Of a stretch of DNA of 64,000 bases, positions 61,085-64,000 are shown piece by piece. Within the stretch, counting starts at the first letter, position 1. Each line of letters starts with the position of its first letter. Source of the DNA: Petrosia ficiformis (taxonomy: Eukaryota; Porifera; Demospongiae; Haplosclerida; Petrosiidae). The notes under the pieces were generated by a model. That model was not told the origin of the DNA. It saw only the letters and a program-made list of their open reading frames with translations, and searched no databases. The stretch covers positions 5,732,577-5,796,576 of the forward strand of contig OX345644.1 in assembly GCA_947044365.1 (NCBI GenBank). The letters run 5' to 3'. A program made the position numbers and the translations under genes.

Positions 61085-64000
61085 CTTGAATGTCCAGTTT
61101 TCTTGCTAATCTTTTGAATCGAACTACTTTCTTTGTTACATCTTGCTCATTTACTTTCCATTCATCATGTGCTGAAATTAGTTTCATAGCTAGTTCTTTC
61201 TTGACTGATTCAATTTTTTGATTCTGTGCCCATTCCATAATCATTTGAAATATGAACCACCAGTTTTGTTTCTTGCTTCGATGGTCATCACTAATTGGAG
61301 AATACAATTCTTTTGCAAATATAGTAATTGCATCCCAGGGATATTGACCTATTTCAACTGCCAACATACTGACATCTTCTGCTGAAAGTTCTGGGAAGAT
61401 TAAAAACCATATAATGATACGCTGTGGTATGATTAGCACTTCAAATTATAATTTTATTGATCAAATAAGTTAACAAGTTTATCATACCTTCATTCAGTTT
61501 CAATTTTTCCTCAACTGGATTCTATAGCAATAGTTGAAAACAGGTTGTGGATTAATTATGATTATACTAAATTATAGACTGGGTTCACATAAGGATGCAA
61601 ATCTTGTGTTGCATCCGTTGTGTTGTGATAAAATCCCAAAAACTGATTGGCAAAACACAATGCAGCTGACGCAAAGATAGAATCAGATCCTATCCTCGCA
61701 TTGTGTTGCATCTGAAGGCATTGAAGGAAACCTATCTTGTTTACAATACAACGCATTGATGTGATGCAAGGCTTTGCTTCAGTATATGAACCAGCCTTTA
61801 TATTTTCAAACATTCAAAGTTTATATCATGTACAGTAGTAATAGAAAGCAATCACATGTATCTCTATACTTAAATAATGATTCTCAGTATAATTATATAT
61901 TATAACATGCATGGAGCGAGCTGTGTAGCAATCTGTAAACATTGCATACCACAATATACATTTGAGTAACTTCATTCTATACTTGAGTAAGTAGAGTAGA
62001 AATTACTATTTTAAAGATTTGTACATATGGCTGCTTAGTGCCATATATAGTAATGTTTAATTTAACAGGCTCATTGACCTCTGATCATGTTTATAATACC
62101 TCACATTGATGCAATGCAAGGCTTTATGTCATTTCGTGAACTAGCTGCATTTAGTTTTATATTATCAAACATTCAAGCTTTATATAATGTACAGTAGTAA
62201 TAACATGTATCTCTGTACTTAAATAATGATTCTCAGTATAATTATATATTATAACATGCATAGAGTAAGCTGTGTAGCAATCTGTTTTTGTAAACATTGC
62301 ATACCACAATATACGTTTGAGTAACTTCATTATATACTTGAGTAAGTATAGTAAGAATTACTATTTTAAAGATTTGTACATATGGCTGCTTAGTGCCATA
62401 TATAGTAATGTGTGTAATGAGGAGGATTAATAAACAACATTTTATTTAATTTAACAGGCTCAAGACATCTGATCTGTAGTTTAAACATGCAGCCTGATAT
62501 ATGCTCTTGAACAAATGTATAATTATATTAGTTGTGTGTAAATATTTACTATTTTCATCACTAACTTTATTAAGATAATCATTCCATGTAGTGATCTGGC
62601 CTCTATTCCTACCATTCTGCAGACAAACACTGCAATGATCATACTTGAAGGGTAAAACATGGCGACGATGATGAATATTATAAGATATTTCATGGTGTTC
62701 GTCCTGTGCACATGTGACCGCAAAGTGATATTTCATTTCTCCAGTAATTGTTTTTTCTGCCATAGATTTACATACTGTGCAAATCTGCTTGCATATATTT
62801 GCTGTGTAGTTATCCTTATTTTTGTGTTCTTCATCAGAAACTATTTCAATTACATCACCTTGAAATATCACGTCAAACTTAAATGGAGTTAAATCGGATA
62901 AAGTTGTGGTGATCGTAATAGCATTCATCATGTTGGAAAGAATTAGTTCTGCATTGTGTAACGTTTTCAACAAATGGTGACAAATTGCGACATCAAGATT
63001 CATTACGGAAGATTGCATTCCTATAACCAGCTGGATTGCTCCTGGAAAACATGTCACATTTCGGTCCCCAGTTCTAACTGAAGGTATATAATAATATGGG
63101 GAGTTATATTTGGGAAGAGCAGCATCAAGAACAATGGGAGGATTCACGATTTCTGCAGCTAGACCAACTGAAGACAAGATCTTCAGAAAATCGCTCTTTT
63201 CTATTGACTTCTTACTAGAAACGACACCATAGTGATTCTCCATTTCTTCGAAAAAGCTGTCAAGTTTTGCTAGAAACTCTACTGGCTTTATGATAACATA
63301 CTCAGAGTTAGGATCAATGAGTTGTACATCAAGAATGCTTCCAAATGAAGTAAAAAATTCACAAAAATGCTGCAATTCTTCCTCAGTAATCCCACATTCA
63401 TTGGCTTTGGCCTGCAGTTCTTGTCGTGTGATATATGTAGAGTGATGTAGAGCAAATGATCCTCGAAGGAATATCCAGGACAATGGAACTTCATGCGACT
63501 CAACGTTGTGTAACAGCTTCATCATTCGTTTCCTCAGTATATCTTGCTCTGCTTTTGAAACAACATCAACAGCAACAATATCAAAATCAACTAATTCATG
63601 TACTTCCATTTGTTTGGCAGCATTCTTGCACTCTAATTTCAATCTATGTAAACGGTCTTCGATATTTTCCATTTTTTCATGAATAGCAAAGATTGTACAC
63701 ACCCTCTTTCTGTTTCCTTGGCACAGACGACACGAGCGAAGCAGATATTGTACACGAGATCGCCATTTCATACCAAAACGATCATCACCTTTCAATTGTG
63801 GAGGTAGGTGAAGTTTGGAAAGATCACGATCAAGATTAATAAATAGCCACACAGAGTTCTTTGAGTAGTGACCACTGAAGCACTGTAGAAATGGTGCGAC
63901 TTTCCTTTGAACAGCTATGTTATCCCAAACATTTATTAGTCCAACACCAGTTGTTAACGACCTCTCCAAGGAAATTATCCGCTGAGCTTGTGGTGGATTA
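61085..64000 (-). CDS. death-fold NTPase/COR-like protein, gene B (5' part outside window)
   Basis: A second gene of the same type as gene A. One frame is open from the window edge (64000) to 62446 and covers the middle of the NTPase domain (INVWDNIAVQRK, VWLFINLDRDLSK), FAIHEKMEN, the COR-like winged helix (GITEEELQHFCEFFTSFGSI) and the Cys-containing C-terminal part (SVCLQNGRNRGQITTWNDY). The frame lost in gene A is intact here. Exons 61521-61488 and 61390-61085 follow and encode the Death-like domain (ELSAEDVSMLAVEIGQYPWD). The Walker A motif and N-terminal exons lie beyond the window. A possible last exon (about 61015-60975) would end ASPKCIRSAQSSM. Confidence 0.75.
61836..62450 (+). repeat. 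local tandem duplication inside copy B
   Basis: Units of about 340 bp (about 61836-62060 and 62184-62450) share GTACAGTAGTAATA, CTCAGTATAATTATATATTA, CATACCACAATATAC and TGGCTGCTTAGTGCCATATA. Copy A has a single unit at about 53588-53870, so the doubling happened after, or independently of, the large duplication. It partly repeats the end of the COR-like exon (CAGGCTCATTGACCTCTGATC). Confidence 0.75.

Larger units (their letters stand above)
59525..64000. repeat. segmental duplication, copy B (cut by window end)
   Basis: Collinear with 47,985-55,600 except for two gaps. Order: GTGCGAGACCAAATT, GTGGGTTCGGTTTTGACTAA, GTCAGTGGGTTGGGTCAGG, GTAGCACCAGGAATGTAATC, TTATGAGGGGCGTG, Death exon, NTPase/COR exon. 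It begins immediately upstream of gene A, so the two blocks are in direct tandem orientation. Confidence 0.9.

Noticed and set aside
1..64000. CRISPR arrays, operons, bacterial ribosome-binding sites, rRNA or intact tRNA genes
   Set aside because: None is present. The window is intron-rich eukaryotic DNA, and the only tRNA-like pieces are decayed SINE heads.

Overview
The window is nuclear DNA from an animal. It is very AT-rich, its genes are split by many short GT-AG introns, and it is crowded with small non-autonomous transposons. The gene content (an inositol 1,4,5-trisphosphate receptor and tandem death-fold/P-loop/COR-like genes) together with the compact exon structure suggests an early-branching metazoan, most likely a demosponge. 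The species assignment is an inference from style and content, not from a marker sequence.

Layout. Positions 1-13,200 are a nest of interspersed repeats with no convincing gene: an ~850-bp family (R1) present in both orientations, an ~700-bp family (R2) in three copies, two CACTG-ended MITE-like insertions, a MITE with CCCTATGATTGCTTT ends (M1), and fold-back elements (M2). Positions 13,212-47,362 on the + strand hold one gene of about 73 exons, hand-traced here with phases checked, for an IP3-receptor-family calcium channel of about 2,640 residues. Its N-terminal beta-trefoil/MIR part, alpha-solenoid ligand-binding half, RIH-type solenoid, six-helix channel and C-terminal CxxC...HxxxxH zinc motif are all visible. 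The selectivity filter and one half of the IP3 pocket are strongly altered. Its introns contain M1, SINE-like, hAT-like and other repeat copies.

From about 47,985 to the end lies a segmental duplication. Copy A (about 47,985-55,844) and copy B (about 59,525-64,000, cut by the window edge) each hold, on the - strand, the C-terminal half of a gene for a death-fold protein: P-loop NTPase, COR-like winged helix, then a C-terminal Death-like domain. Gene A is complete in the window from its CARD-like N terminus at 59,128 to about 52,728. It carries a one-base deletion in the NTPase exon that copy B lacks. Copy A also has two insertions absent from copy B: a ~300-bp hAT-like MITE and a ~2.85-kb segment carrying a spliced, unrecognised gene on the + strand with CpG-containing codons unlike its neighbours and its own promoter-like cluster.

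How the genes relate: the channel gene and the death-fold genes face each other tail to tail, and nothing in the sequence shows a functional link. The death-fold genes look like a locally expanding receptor or adaptor family of the NLR/ROCO type. The channel looks like a divergent, possibly non-conducting or differently selective IP3R paralogue. Three one-base frame breaks in otherwise well-kept genes (near 29,650, 46,551/47,255 and 55,239) leave open small assembly errors versus real decay.
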